Below the pieces are notes generated by a model. The model had not been told where the DNA came from, did not search any database, and saw only the letters and a program-made list of their open reading frames with translations. The translations under genes and the position numbers were made by a program. From contig JAGXFW010000014.1 of NCBI GenBank assembly GCA_024637035.1, positions 177,904 to 241,903 of the forward strand: a DNA stretch of 64,000 nt, given 5' to 3'. This stretch comes from Actinomycetes bacterium. GTDB lineage: Bacteria > Actinomycetota > Thermoleophilia > RBG-16-64-13. Of this stretch, positions 51,698 to 60,137 are shown one piece after another (position 1 is the first letter of the stretch; every line of letters begins with the position of its first letter).

Positions 51698-52375
51698 CTA
51701 GCCGCTCCGCCAAGACGTCTCGGGCACGGCGTCCTCCCGCGGGCTGCACACGAGCTCCCGGCACAACTCGACTCCTTGAAGACAATCGGTGCTCCAGAAG
51801 TCGGCCCCCACGTGGCGACGCACGGTCTCGCTGACCAGGCCCCCGATCAGGACCGTCGTGGTAGTACGGACGCCGGCCTTGCCCAGTGCCGCCACCGTGC
51901 GCCGCATGGGCCCGTAGCAGCTGGTCATCAATCCGGAGAGGCAGACCACCCTGGCTCCACTGCTTACCACCGCCTCTACGAAACGCTGGGGTGACACATC
52001 CTGCCCGAGATCTATCACCTCGAGCCCGGAGAAGCGCATGAAGGCGATGGTGAGGTTCTTGCCGATCTCATGGATGTCGCCTTGCACCGTGCCGAACACC
52101 ACAGGCGATAGCCCGGGGGTCGTCTCGGCGGGGGCGTGGTCCATCAGCCGGTGAAGCACTCCCTTGAAGATGTGGGCGGCCATGAGCAGGTCGGCCAAGA
52201 AGTAGGCGCCCGCTTGGTACAGTCCTCCCACGCGCTCGAATCCCTCTCGCGCCTGATCGAGGACATCCGAGGAGGACAACCCGGCATCGAGCCCCCGCTC
52301 GACCAGCGCGAAGACGCGTTCCTCATCGAGCCTCTCGAACGCGGCGACCAGCAGATAGTCCGGTGATTGCACCAT
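51698..52375 (-). CDS. Methyltransferase corrinoid protein (MtbC/MttC-like), second copy
   Basis: 225 residues. A helical cap (FERLDEERVFALVERGLDAG) precedes the cobalamin-binding Rossmann domain with the base-off lower-ligand motif GDIHEIGKN, giving Asp100, His102 and Gly105. The variable loops are SSGARVVCLSGLMTSCYGP and VLIGGLVSETVRRHVGADF. Such proteins shuttle a methyl group from an MttB-type donor enzyme to a pterin methyltransferase. It diverges from the main corrinoid protein at 59331-59960 in its C-terminal tail and in the GLMTSC region, so it may serve a different donor. It follows the GntR gene. Confidence 0.87.
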   Translation of the reverse strand: MVQSPDYLLVAAFERLDEERVFALVERGLDAGLSSSDVLDQAREGFERVGGLYQAGAYFLADLLMAAHIFKGVLHRLMDHAPAETTPGLSPVVFGTVQGDIHEIGKNLTIAFMRFSGLEVIDLGQDVSPQRFVEAVVSSGARVVCLSGLMTSCYGPMRRTVAALGKAGVRTTTTVLIGGLVSETVRRHVGADFWSTDCLQGVELCRELVCSPREDAVPETSWRSG

Positions 52376-52419
52376 GTTCCCTCCCCCCCCGGGAAGTGAT
52401 TCCGCCCCGACCGCTCGAC

Positions 52420-53160
52420 TTACAAGCCTTCCCAGAACGGGTTGGACTCAGCCGTCAGGTCATAGTGTTCGGCCGCGCAGTGCGTGCGGCCCCACCCGAG
52501 CACTCGGTCATCTTGCGTCAACACGGATTGCTCGAGAACGAGAACGACAGGGCGCGGTCCCGGGAGAGACAAGGCCTGAACCACGTCCATCGGCGCGATT
52601 CCCGCCGAGATATTCACCCGCACCTTGACCCGGTTGCGCTCGCATACCTGGGCCACGAGTTCCGGGAACGCGGAGTACTTGATCTCCCGTTCGACCAGAG
52701 GCCTGCCCCGATGATATGGCAGATACTTGCACTCGTGAGCCACCGGACGACCGTCGAGGTACGACACCCTGCGCAGCTCCACCATCTTGGCGCCGAGAGC
52801 TACTCCGAGCTTCTCCGCCACCTCCGCGCCGGCCGAGATCACCTCGAGGCCGCACAGCCGCGGCTCGAGTTTCTTCCCGTTGCCGAGCACGCCTTCTCGA
52901 AACTCAAGAGAGATGGTATCCAGGTGAGGTCGGGCCACGAAACTGCCGCGTCCAGGCACAGATTCGATGTAGCCCGCATCGGCGAGAACGCCCAGACCCT
53001 GTCGCACGGTCATGCGACTCACGCCGTAGTGTTCACACAGCTGCGCCTCGGACGGTATGCCGTCGCCGGGGGCCAGACGCCCCGACTCGATGTCTTCCGA
53101 CAGATCCTCGGCGATCTGGTAGTAGGCCGGCACGAACGAACGCTTGACCCTTGTCGCCAT
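52420..53160 (-). CDS. GntR-family regulator with UTRA domain (HutC-like)
   Basis: 246 residues. A GntR winged-helix domain at about 10-75 (YYQIAEDLSEDIESG, DGIPSEAQLCEHYGVSRMTVRQGL, YIESVPGRGSFV) precedes a UTRA ligand domain (about 90-235), as in HutC repressors, which bind urocanate or related histidine metabolites. Its placement among hut and methyltransferase genes supports control of that cluster, with ligand unproven. It has its own promoter at 53235-53263 with a palindrome inside the spacer, which would allow autoregulation. Confidence 0.85.
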   Translation of the reverse strand: MATRVKRSFVPAYYQIAEDLSEDIESGRLAPGDGIPSEAQLCEHYGVSRMTVRQGLGVLADAGYIESVPGRGSFVARPHLDTISLEFREGVLGNGKKLEPRLCGLEVISAGAEVAEKLGVALGAKMVELRRVSYLDGRPVAHECKYLPYHRGRPLVEREIKYSAFPELVAQVCERNRVKVRVNISAGIAPMDVVQALSLPGPRPVVLVLEQSVLTQDDRVLGWGRTHCAAEHYDLTAESNPFWEGL

Positions 53161-53234
53161 GTGGACTCCTCACCACCCCGTGTTGAACGCGCCTGGTTAA
53201 CAATCGGCGCCGCCACTCACTCCCGTAGGTGCCC

Positions 53235-53263
53235 ACGCTATCGAGAGCAAGCTCTCTAGTCAA
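53235..53263 (-). promoter_or_regulatory. Promoter of the GntR gene with a palindrome in its spacer
   Basis: On the minus strand: -35 TTGACT (53263-53258), 17-bp spacer, -10 TAGCGT (53240-53235). Inside the spacer lies GAGAGCTTGCTCTC (53256-53243), a near-perfect inverted repeat of two 6-bp arms. This position is ideal for repression. Confidence 0.65.
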
Positions 53264-53330
53264 GCTGGACGCCGGCGAGCGCGAAACAGGCTTGGATCGC
53301 CGACTCCCCACCAACATCGGCAGACCGAGT

Positions 53331-54131
53331 CTACGACTCGATCTGCTTCATCCGGACGGCATCGAGGTAGGTCATGCACCACTCATCGTGGCCCAAGAGC
53401 ATGTCGGTGGTCTTGACGGCGGCCATGATCTTGTCGTCGAGCGGATCGATGATCGCGCCGTCGAGGCCCACGCCCATCAGCAGGCTCAGATACGTGCGAT
53501 TGATGATCTTCCGCTGCGGGAGACCGTACGAGATGTTGGAGAGGCCGCACGTGAAGCGGATGCCCGGAAGCTCCTTTGCGATGCGGCTGACGGCCTCGAG
53601 CGACATGAGCCCCTTGGTCTGATCCGTGGCGATCGGCTGGATCAGCGGGTCCACGAAGATACGCTCACGCGCCATCCCGATACCTTCAAGACCGGCAGAC
53701 AACTCCAGCGCCCTGGCGACGACGGCGTCGGCGTCTTGAGGCAGACCGGTGTCATCCATGCAAAGAGCGATAACGCTGACGTCTTTGCCCTCCAGGAACG
53801 GCATCATCGCCTCATAGCGTTCGCCTTCGAGGCTGATGGAGTTGATCATGGGGGGTTGCTTGACCAGGGCGTAGGCCATCTCGAGCACGGCTGGGTCCGG
53901 GCTGTCCAGACAGATGGGGGTATCGACCGCTTCCTGCACCACCCCGAGGAGCCACTGCATATCTTCGGTCTCGTAGCCGAAGCGGGCCCCGGCGTTCACG
54001 TCGATGAAGGTGGCGCCCGCCGCTGCCTGCTTCTTCACGTCGTCGATGATGTACTCGGCGTCTTGTTTCTCCACCGCCTCACGCACGGCGGGGCGCGACG
54101 TATTGATCCTCTCTCCTATGACTACGAACAT
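53331..54131 (-). CDS. Pterin-binding methylcorrinoid:tetrahydrofolate methyltransferase
   Basis: 266 residues of the pterin-binding TIM-barrel family (MtvA/MtgA/AcsE-like). Signature elements are VIGERINTSR at the start, FIDVNAGARFGYETED, ICLDSPDPAVLEMAY, MINSISLEGERYEAM, VSVIALCMDDTGLP, FVDPLIQPIATDQ and CGLSNISYGLP. It would move a methyl group from a methylated corrinoid protein to tetrahydrofolate, making 5-methyl-THF. Placed with two MttB homologues and two corrinoid proteins, it completes the methyl relay. GAGGAG lies 7 nt before ATG 54131. Methyl-THF would then enter C1 metabolism together with the formimino carbon of histidine. Confidence 0.9.
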   Translation of the reverse strand: MFVVIGERINTSRPAVREAVEKQDAEYIIDDVKKQAAAGATFIDVNAGARFGYETEDMQWLLGVVQEAVDTPICLDSPDPAVLEMAYALVKQPPMINSISLEGERYEAMMPFLEGKDVSVIALCMDDTGLPQDADAVVARALELSAGLEGIGMARERIFVDPLIQPIATDQTKGLMSLEAVSRIAKELPGIRFTCGLSNISYGLPQRKIINRTYLSLLMGVGLDGAIIDPLDDKIMAAVKTTDMLLGHDEWCMTYLDAVRMKQIES

Positions 54132-54242
54132 GATGCTCTCCTCGTCTTGTGTTCTTGACATCTATGCTGGGACCCGGCGCGACGCCACGAGCCCGCACGC
54201 GGCGCCGATGCGCGCCACTGCTGCAGCACGTCGGCGTCCACA

Positions 54243-56270
54243 CTACCGTTCTTCAGGGGGGACTCCTTCGATCATGCGCTCCACCAGCCCCTCTTCGACG
54301 ACCTGGGGTACGGTGATCCACCCGCGGGAGCTGTTGGCCTCGTTCCATGCCTCCACCGTCTCGATGGCAGGCGCATTCCGAGCCCAGGAGCGCCTGGCGA
54401 GACCGCCCATAACGTCCCACTCGAGAGCAGCGCGGATTATGCCGTCGACTCGTTCCGTGCCATCGAGCACCAGTCCGAATCCGCCGTTGATGGACTTGCC
54501 CACCCCCACTCCACCCCCGTTCGAGAGCACCACCAGAGTCATGCCGCGCACCGCATCACCCGCCCACGTGTGGTGCGCCATGTCGGACATCACGCGCGAA
54601 CCGTCATAGATGTTGGCGGTCTCGCGGTAGGGAGAGTCCGTGCCCGAGACATCGTGATGATCGCGACCCAGCATAACGGGGCCGATATCTCCGTCTCGCA
54701 CCATCTCGTTGAAGCGCAGAGCGATACGCACCCGGCCTTCGGCGTCGGAGTAGAGGATGCGGGCCTGGGAGCCCACTACCAGCCGGTTCTTCTCGGCATC
54801 ACGTATCCAGATGTAGTTGTCGCGGTCTTGGCCGCGGCGGGTAGGGTCGATGCACTCCATCGCGGCGCGGTCTGTCTTGCGCAGGTCCTCGGGGTCGCCG
54901 CTCGTGCAGATCCAGCGGAACGGTCCGTAGCCCAGATCGAAGCAGTACGGGCCCATGATGTGCTCTACGTACGATGGGTAGACGAAGCCTTCCCTGGTGT
55001 TCACACCGTTGGCGGCCACCTCCGTGACGCCCGCGTCGAAGACGGCCTTCAGGAAGGCGTTCCCATAATCCCAGAAGGTGGTGCCGCGGCCGGCCATGGT
55101 CGTGATCAGCTCGAACTGCCGACGGAGAGAGGCATCCACGCGCCGGCGGTACTCGGTGGGGTCGCCCCTGATCAGGCTACGGGACTCTTCGAAGCTCGTG
55201 CCTTGCGGCACGTAGCCGCCGTCGTACGGGGCGTGGCAGGAGGTCTGATCGCTGGCCAACTCCACCGTGATGTCGTGATCGACCACGTACTCCCACAGAT
55301 CGACGATGTTGCCATGGTAGGCGATAGAGAGGGGTAGGCCGTCCACCCGGGCTGCGTCGACCCAGGCGAAGATCTCCGCGAGGTCGGCGGAAGCGCGGGC
55401 CACCCACCCCTGATCGAGGCGGGTCTTGATGCGGGAGTAGTCCACTTCGGCGGTGATACTGACCGCACCTGCGATGTCGGCCGCTTTCGGCTGCGCACCG
55501 CTCATGCCCCCGAGACCCGAGGTCACGAAGAGGCGGCCCGAAAGATCGCCGTCGTCGGGGATCCCCAGATACAGGCGACCGGCATTCAGCAGAGTGATGT
55601 AGGTGCCGTGCACAATGCCCTGCGGGCCGATATACATCCAGCCGCCCGCGGTCATCTGGCCGTAGTTGGCCACTCCCATCTGAGCGGCGTGATGGAAGTC
55701 GCTCGCATTGTCGAACTCCCCCACCATGAGACCGTTGGTGTTGATGACACGAGGAGCGTTGCGGTGCGTGGGAAACAGACCCACCGGGTGACCGGACGAG
55801 ATCACCAGGGTCTGCTCCTCGGTCATGACCTCGAGGTAGCGCATGATCAATCGATACTGCAGCCAGTTCTGGAACACCTGCCCGGTCTCGCCGTAGGTGA
55901 CAAGCTCGTATGGGTAGAGCGCCACGTCGAAATCGAGGTTGTTGTCGATGTTCAGCTGGAGAGCGCGCGCCTCAAGGATGCCCTGATAGTGGTCGATCGG
56001 CTTGGCCTTGATGTCGCCCTCCGGACGGAACCGGAACGCGTAGATACGCCCGTACGTGCGCAGTTCCTCGAGGAACTCAGCCGCCAGCACTTCGTGCATC
56101 TCCTTCGGCACGTAGCGCAGGGCGTTCTTCACCGCGATCACCGTCTCCCCCGGCGACAGGGTGTAGCCGCGGCTCGGCGCGCGGCGGATACCTTCGATGA
56201 ACGGTTTCGCCTCCGGCAACACCGGGGGAAGCGCGATCCTCATCGGCTCGTTAGTGGTCTCCATGGCCAT
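54243..56270 (-). CDS. hutU: Urocanate hydratase (long type)
   Basis: 675 residues, close to the longer urocanase type found in eukaryotes and Bacteroidetes rather than the 550-residue Pseudomonas type. Signature regions are ALRYVPKEMHEVLAAEF, YGETGQVFQNWLQYRLIM, SGHPVGLFPTH, GPQGIVHGTYITLLNAGR, SGLGGMSGAQPKA and the NAD-loop AYHGNIVDLWEY, plus GRGTTFWDYGNAFL and WICTSGDPEDLRKTDR near the active site. It hydrates urocanate to imidazolone propionate. GAGGAG is 7 nt before the ATG at 56270. Confidence 0.93.
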   Translation of the reverse strand: MAMETTNEPMRIALPPVLPEAKPFIEGIRRAPSRGYTLSPGETVIAVKNALRYVPKEMHEVLAAEFLEELRTYGRIYAFRFRPEGDIKAKPIDHYQGILEARALQLNIDNNLDFDVALYPYELVTYGETGQVFQNWLQYRLIMRYLEVMTEEQTLVISSGHPVGLFPTHRNAPRVINTNGLMVGEFDNASDFHHAAQMGVANYGQMTAGGWMYIGPQGIVHGTYITLLNAGRLYLGIPDDGDLSGRLFVTSGLGGMSGAQPKAADIAGAVSITAEVDYSRIKTRLDQGWVARASADLAEIFAWVDAARVDGLPLSIAYHGNIVDLWEYVVDHDITVELASDQTSCHAPYDGGYVPQGTSFEESRSLIRGDPTEYRRRVDASLRRQFELITTMAGRGTTFWDYGNAFLKAVFDAGVTEVAANGVNTREGFVYPSYVEHIMGPYCFDLGYGPFRWICTSGDPEDLRKTDRAAMECIDPTRRGQDRDNYIWIRDAEKNRLVVGSQARILYSDAEGRVRIALRFNEMVRDGDIGPVMLGRDHHDVSGTDSPYRETANIYDGSRVMSDMAHHTWAGDAVRGMTLVVLSNGGGVGVGKSINGGFGLVLDGTERVDGIIRAALEWDVMGGLARRSWARNAPAIETVEAWNEANSSRGWITVPQVVEEGLVERMIEGVPPEER

Positions 56271-56343
56271 CTCGGCTCTCCTCTTCCGCTGATCGGCAGG
56301 CGGTCCCATCTTGGTCCCCGCCGTCTCACTCCCCAGGCCCGCA

Positions 56344-56970
56344 CTAACCGGCCAGCACCCGCCGCACCTCGGCTGCGATCCTCTGATACGTGGCCTCGCC
56401 GGCTGCCCGCAGCCGAGCGGCATCGGCGGCCACGGACTCCTTGAAATCCGCGTCCTTCAGGCTCCCCAGGTTGATCTCGACGTTGTAGAGCGCTCCCTGC
56501 AGGCCCGCGTGCGCCATCTGGAGGCCCACGCCCGCGTCTGTCACCGCGCCCTGGTAGCCCTCGGTGACAGCAGCGGCGCACGCCTCGAGCACTTCGAAGC
56601 AATCGCGGGCGGTCGCGAGCGGCACCGCCGTCGCATGTTTGGTCGCTTCCTCGATGGCCTCGCGCCGGGCGTCCTTGTGGGCGTCGCTCTCGCGGGGCAG
56701 CCGGAACGCCGCCATGACGGCTTCGTACGAAGCGGCATCCGCTTCGAAGGCGACGAGCAGGCGCGACCTCAGCTCATCAAGCCGGGCCGCTGCGTCCGCG
56801 AGCCGCTTCTCCGCCTCGGGGTCGGTGCTCTTCGTACCCGTGAGTCTCCAGACCATGGCGCACAGCGCCGCGCCCTGCGCCCCCGCGAGCGCGGATACGC
56901 TTCCACCGCCGGGGGTCGGGTCCACCGACGCCACGCGCGCGAGCAGGTCACTGACACTCTGATCGATCAT
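56344..56970 (-). CDS. fchA: Formiminotetrahydrofolate cyclodeaminase / methenyl-THF cyclohydrolase
   Basis: 208 residues of the cyclodeaminase/cyclohydrolase family, the same fold as the C-terminal half of mammalian FTCD. Motifs are DPTPGGGSVSALAGAQGAAL, FEADAASYEAVMAAFRLP and ATARDCFEVLEACAA. It releases ammonia from 5-formimino-THF to make 5,10-methenyl-THF. ATG 56970 has GGAGG 5 nt upstream; an in-frame ATG at 56991 overlapping the ftcD stop (ATGA) is possible and would add seven residues. It lies downstream of ftcD and upstream of hutU. Confidence 0.9.
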   Translation of the reverse strand: MIDQSVSDLLARVASVDPTPGGGSVSALAGAQGAALCAMVWRLTGTKSTDPEAEKRLADAAARLDELRSRLLVAFEADAASYEAVMAAFRLPRESDAHKDARREAIEEATKHATAVPLATARDCFEVLEACAAAVTEGYQGAVTDAGVGLQMAHAGLQGALYNVEINLGSLKDADFKESVAADAARLRAAGEATYQRIAAEVRRVLAG

Positions 56971-56987
56971 CGCCGCCTCCACTGATG

Positions 56988-57887
56988 TCATTCCGTTCCG
57001 CCGAGCAGATGCGTCTCGATGATCTGACCCGACGAGAAATCGTGTATCTGCAGGTAGTGCCTGATGGTCTCTTCGAACGCCGCCAGCGGAGCGAGCCCGA
57101 TGAGCTCGCATCCCGTGATGGCCACGCCGTGCCGGGCCGCCTCGAACCGGATCGTCTCGACCACCCGATGGATGGGCGTCTGTTCGTAGTTCACGAGGTT
57201 CATGGACACCTGCACCTCGCCCTTGTCCTTGAGTTCCAGCCCCATGCCCTTCACGTTCCGATAGCCGCCGCGCACGTTGCGCACGGCGTCGGCGATGCGC
57301 TTGGCGACGGCCACGTCGCCAGTGCCCAGGTTGACGTTGAAGGCTATCAGGGGAAAACGCACCCCCACGACGGCGGCGCCTGCGCCGGGGTTGAACTCGC
57401 CAGAGCCGGCATCGGGCGCCCCCTCCGGGGTCGCCATCTTCGCGGCCAACCCTTCGTACTCACCCTGCCGCACATCGGCCAGGTTCTTGCGCTCAGGGCG
57501 CGTGGCCGCGTCTTCGTAGAAGTACACCGGCACGCCCAGCGCGCCGATCCGCTCGCCCGCCCGATGCGCGAGCGCCACTGCCTCTTCAGACGTCATGTCG
57601 CGCAGGGGCAGGAACGGGATCACGTCCACCGCACCCATACGAGGATGCCCGCCGGAGTGCAGCCTCATGTCGATCTCGGCATACGCGCGGCGGCAGAGAG
57701 CCACGGTGGCCTCGAGCACGCGCTCGGGCTCTCCCAGGTACGTGATGACAGAGCGATTGTGATCGGCGTCCGACGCGCAGTCCAGCAGAGTGACCCCCGG
57801 AACCTCACGCACTGCGGCGACGATGCGCTCCACCTTCTCGAGGTCCCGCCCCTCGCTGATGTTGGGTACGCACTCGACTATCTTCAT
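56988..57887 (-). CDS. ftcD: Glutamate formiminotransferase
   Basis: 299 residues, the size of a single formiminotransferase domain. It starts MKIVECVPNISEGRD and has CASDADHNRSVITYLGEP, DMRLHSGGHPRMGAVDVIPF and EFNPGAGAAVVGVRFPLIAFNVNLG, which form the folate and formiminoglutamate sites. It moves the formimino group of N-formimino-glutamate to THF. The start overlaps the hutI stop as ATGA with GGGGG upstream, and the stop overlaps a possible fchA start. This gives the formimino route rather than the HutG hydrolytic route. Confidence 0.93.
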   Translation of the reverse strand: MKIVECVPNISEGRDLEKVERIVAAVREVPGVTLLDCASDADHNRSVITYLGEPERVLEATVALCRRAYAEIDMRLHSGGHPRMGAVDVIPFLPLRDMTSEEAVALAHRAGERIGALGVPVYFYEDAATRPERKNLADVRQGEYEGLAAKMATPEGAPDAGSGEFNPGAGAAVVGVRFPLIAFNVNLGTGDVAVAKRIADAVRNVRGGYRNVKGMGLELKDKGEVQVSMNLVNYEQTPIHRVVETIRFEAARHGVAITGCELIGLAPLAAFEETIRHYLQIHDFSSGQIIETHLLGGTE

Positions 57888-59296
57888 CTCTTGTCCCCCG
57901 GCGATCTGTCCACGCTCCACGACTGGAGCGCGTTCGCGTTGGCGTCTCGGCGGTCCGATAGCACCCGCCCGTCCTTGATGACCGTTGCCACGGGGTTGAT
58001 GCCCCAGTGATAGGGGATCGTCAGGTGGCTCTCGACATCGAGCACGAGCACGTCGGCCCGCTTGCCTACCTCGAGGCTGCCGATCTGTTCTTCCAGCCCG
58101 ATGGCGCAAGCCGCGTTGTAGGTGAGAGCGGGGATCACCTCGTCTACCGTCATGCGCAGATACGACGAGGCCAGGGTGCCCATGAGGAACACGTTCTCGG
58201 TGAAGCAGGTGCCCGGGTTGAAGTCGGTGGAGAGTGCGATCCTCATGCCGCCTTCGATCATGCGCCGGGCCGGGGCGAAGTCGTGAAGCCCCAGGAAGAA
58301 GACGGCTCCAGGTAGCAGGACGCCGGTGACTCCCGCTTCGGCCATCGCCGCGATGCCGGCAGTGCTGATGTGGTCGAGGTGGTCTGCCGAGACGGCTCCC
58401 AACTCGGCGGCCAACTCGGCTCCACCACCCGCCGATAGCTGGTCGGCGTGGAGCTTCGGGCGCATACCGTGGGCCAAACCGGCCTCGAGCACGCGACGCG
58501 CCTGCGCCACGCTGAAGGCCCCCTCCTCCACGAACACGTCGCAGAATCGGGCCAAGCCGCGTTCCGCGGCTGCGGGCACCATCTGTTCGACCACGAGGTC
58601 CACGTAGGCTTCGGGACGCTCCTTGTACTCGAGTGGCACCGTATGCGCACCGAGTAAGGTAGGGACGATGGTGAGCGGGTGCTCTCGATCGAGTCTCTGA
58701 TAGATCTCGAGCACTCTCAACTCGTCCTCGAGAGAAAGACCGTACCCGGTCTTGGCCTCCACTGTGGTCACGCCGAAGTCCGCCATCCAAGCGAGGTGTC
58801 GCAGGCCTCGCTCGTACAACTCGTCGGTCGACGCGGCCCTGGTGGCGGCAACGGTGCTTTTGATGCCGCCGCCCGCGGCGGCGATCTCCAGGTAGCTGCG
58901 ACCGGCCACCCGCATCTGATATTCGGCGGCACGGTCGCCGCCGAAGACCAGATGGGTGTGGCACTCGACCACGCCCGGCATCACAACGCGGCCACCGGCG
59001 TCGAGGACGCTGGTGGCCGGGCCGATCAGCCCGACTGCACCGCCGGAGAGGTCGGCATCTGGTCCGATCCAGGTGATCACTCCCACAGTGGCGGCGAGGG
59101 CGGCTCCAGAGATGATCCCCAACCCCTTCGAGTTGGGGGCGCAGGTGACCAGTTCCCCTACATTCCGCACGACCAGGTCGGCCGGCCGGCCCACGTGAGG
59201 CGAGGCCGGCTGGGAGCGCGCCGCGCCGTCCGCGGCGCGGCCTCTCGACGATGCGGCACCCGGAGGCGCCACTCTATCGGGTGGCGTCGTGCTCAT
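57884..59296 (-). CDS. hutI: Imidazolonepropionase
   Basis: 470 residues; the family is usually near 405, so this copy carries an extra N-terminal segment of about 38 Ala/Gly/Pro-rich residues before VVRNVGELV. The metal site ECHTHLVFGG holds His113 and His115, with AKTGYGLSLEDELR, HADQLSAGGGAELAAELGAVSADHL, STDFNPGTCF and the C-terminal GKRADVLVLD. It hydrolyses imidazolone propionate to formimino-glutamate. The ATG at 59296 has a weak ribosome site; a start inside the extension is possible. Its stop overlaps ftcD. Confidence 0.92.
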   Translation of the reverse strand: MSTTPPDRVAPPGAASSRGRAADGAARSQPASPHVGRPADLVVRNVGELVTCAPNSKGLGIISGAALAATVGVITWIGPDADLSGGAVGLIGPATSVLDAGGRVVMPGVVECHTHLVFGGDRAAEYQMRVAGRSYLEIAAAGGGIKSTVAATRAASTDELYERGLRHLAWMADFGVTTVEAKTGYGLSLEDELRVLEIYQRLDREHPLTIVPTLLGAHTVPLEYKERPEAYVDLVVEQMVPAAAERGLARFCDVFVEEGAFSVAQARRVLEAGLAHGMRPKLHADQLSAGGGAELAAELGAVSADHLDHISTAGIAAMAEAGVTGVLLPGAVFFLGLHDFAPARRMIEGGMRIALSTDFNPGTCFTENVFLMGTLASSYLRMTVDEVIPALTYNAACAIGLEEQIGSLEVGKRADVLVLDVESHLTIPYHWGINPVATVIKDGRVLSDRRDANANALQSWSVDRSPGDKR

Positions 59297-59330
59297 GTAG
59301 AAGCTGTCTCGCGCGAGGCCGACGGATGGA

Positions 59331-59960
59331 CTATGCGAGTTCCTTGGCTACCTTGATAGCAGCGCCGGCGTCGGACGCGTAGCCATCGGCGCCGATCTGA
59401 TCGGCGAAGGACTGGTTCACAGGAGCGCCGCCAACGAGCACCTTCACCTTGCCGCGGATCCCGGCGGCGTCGAGCGCGGCGAGGGTCTCCTTCATCATGG
59501 GCATGGTGGTGGTGAGCAGGGCGCTCATGCCGAGGAAGTTGGCGTCGTTCTCCTGCACGTGCTTGGCGAAGTCGGCGGGCGTGACATTGATGCCCACGTC
59601 GATGACCTCGAACCCGGCGCTGGCGAGCAACATGGCGACGAGGTTCTTGCCGATATCGTGAAGGTCGCCCTTCACCGTGCCGATCACGACCTTGCCCTGC
59701 ACTTTGACGTCGCCGACGGCCAGATGAGGCCTGAGAACGCCGAGGCCGGCTTCCATGGTCTTGGCGGCGCGCAGAACCTCGGGGATGAACATCTCCTCGG
59801 CTTCCATCTTCGCGCCCACGATGTCCATGGCGGCGATCAGCCCCTGGGCGAGCACCACCTGAGCGGTGGTGCCTTCGTCGAGCGCCTGCTGCACCTGGGC
59901 CAGCACCGCGTCCTTGTTCCCCACTTCCACGTTCTGCTTGATGTCGTCGAGAAGAGCCAT
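59331..59960 (-). CDS. Methyltransferase corrinoid protein (MttC/MtbC-like)
   Basis: 209 residues, the standard size. The helical cap (LLDDIKQNVEVGNKDAVLAQV and MFIPEVLRAAKTMEAGL) precedes the cobalamin domain with KGDLHDIGKN: Asp99, His101 and Gly104 form the lower-ligand motif. The C-terminal sequence VKVLVGGAPVNQSFADQIGADGYASDAGAAIKVAK is the family ending. It accepts a methyl group from the MttB homologue 60138-61529 and passes it to the pterin methyltransferase. AAGGGAG is 5 nt before the ATG at 59960. Confidence 0.93.
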   Translation of the reverse strand: MALLDDIKQNVEVGNKDAVLAQVQQALDEGTTAQVVLAQGLIAAMDIVGAKMEAEEMFIPEVLRAAKTMEAGLGVLRPHLAVGDVKVQGKVVIGTVKGDLHDIGKNLVAMLLASAGFEVIDVGINVTPADFAKHVQENDANFLGMSALLTTTMPMMKETLAALDAAGIRGKVKVLVGGAPVNQSFADQIGADGYASDAGAAIKVAKELA

Positions 59961-60137
59961 TCGTACTCCCTTTCCGTTCCGTTTCGTGTTCCTGTCGTGT
60001 CTTCTATCTCTGGACGGATATCCCGTCTGACAAGGGGATGGGCCACCGCGCTTGGAGTCGGCTGCTGAAGATAGGAGCCATCGGCCACGGGACCGCACTG
60101 GGCGGCGCGTGGCGAAGCGTCTTCTTCAACACCCTCT

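Noticed and set aside
53229..54158. Rightward frame opposite the pterin methyltransferase
   Set aside because: His/Arg/Asp-rich shadow typical of the complement of a real gene; no start signal or family match.
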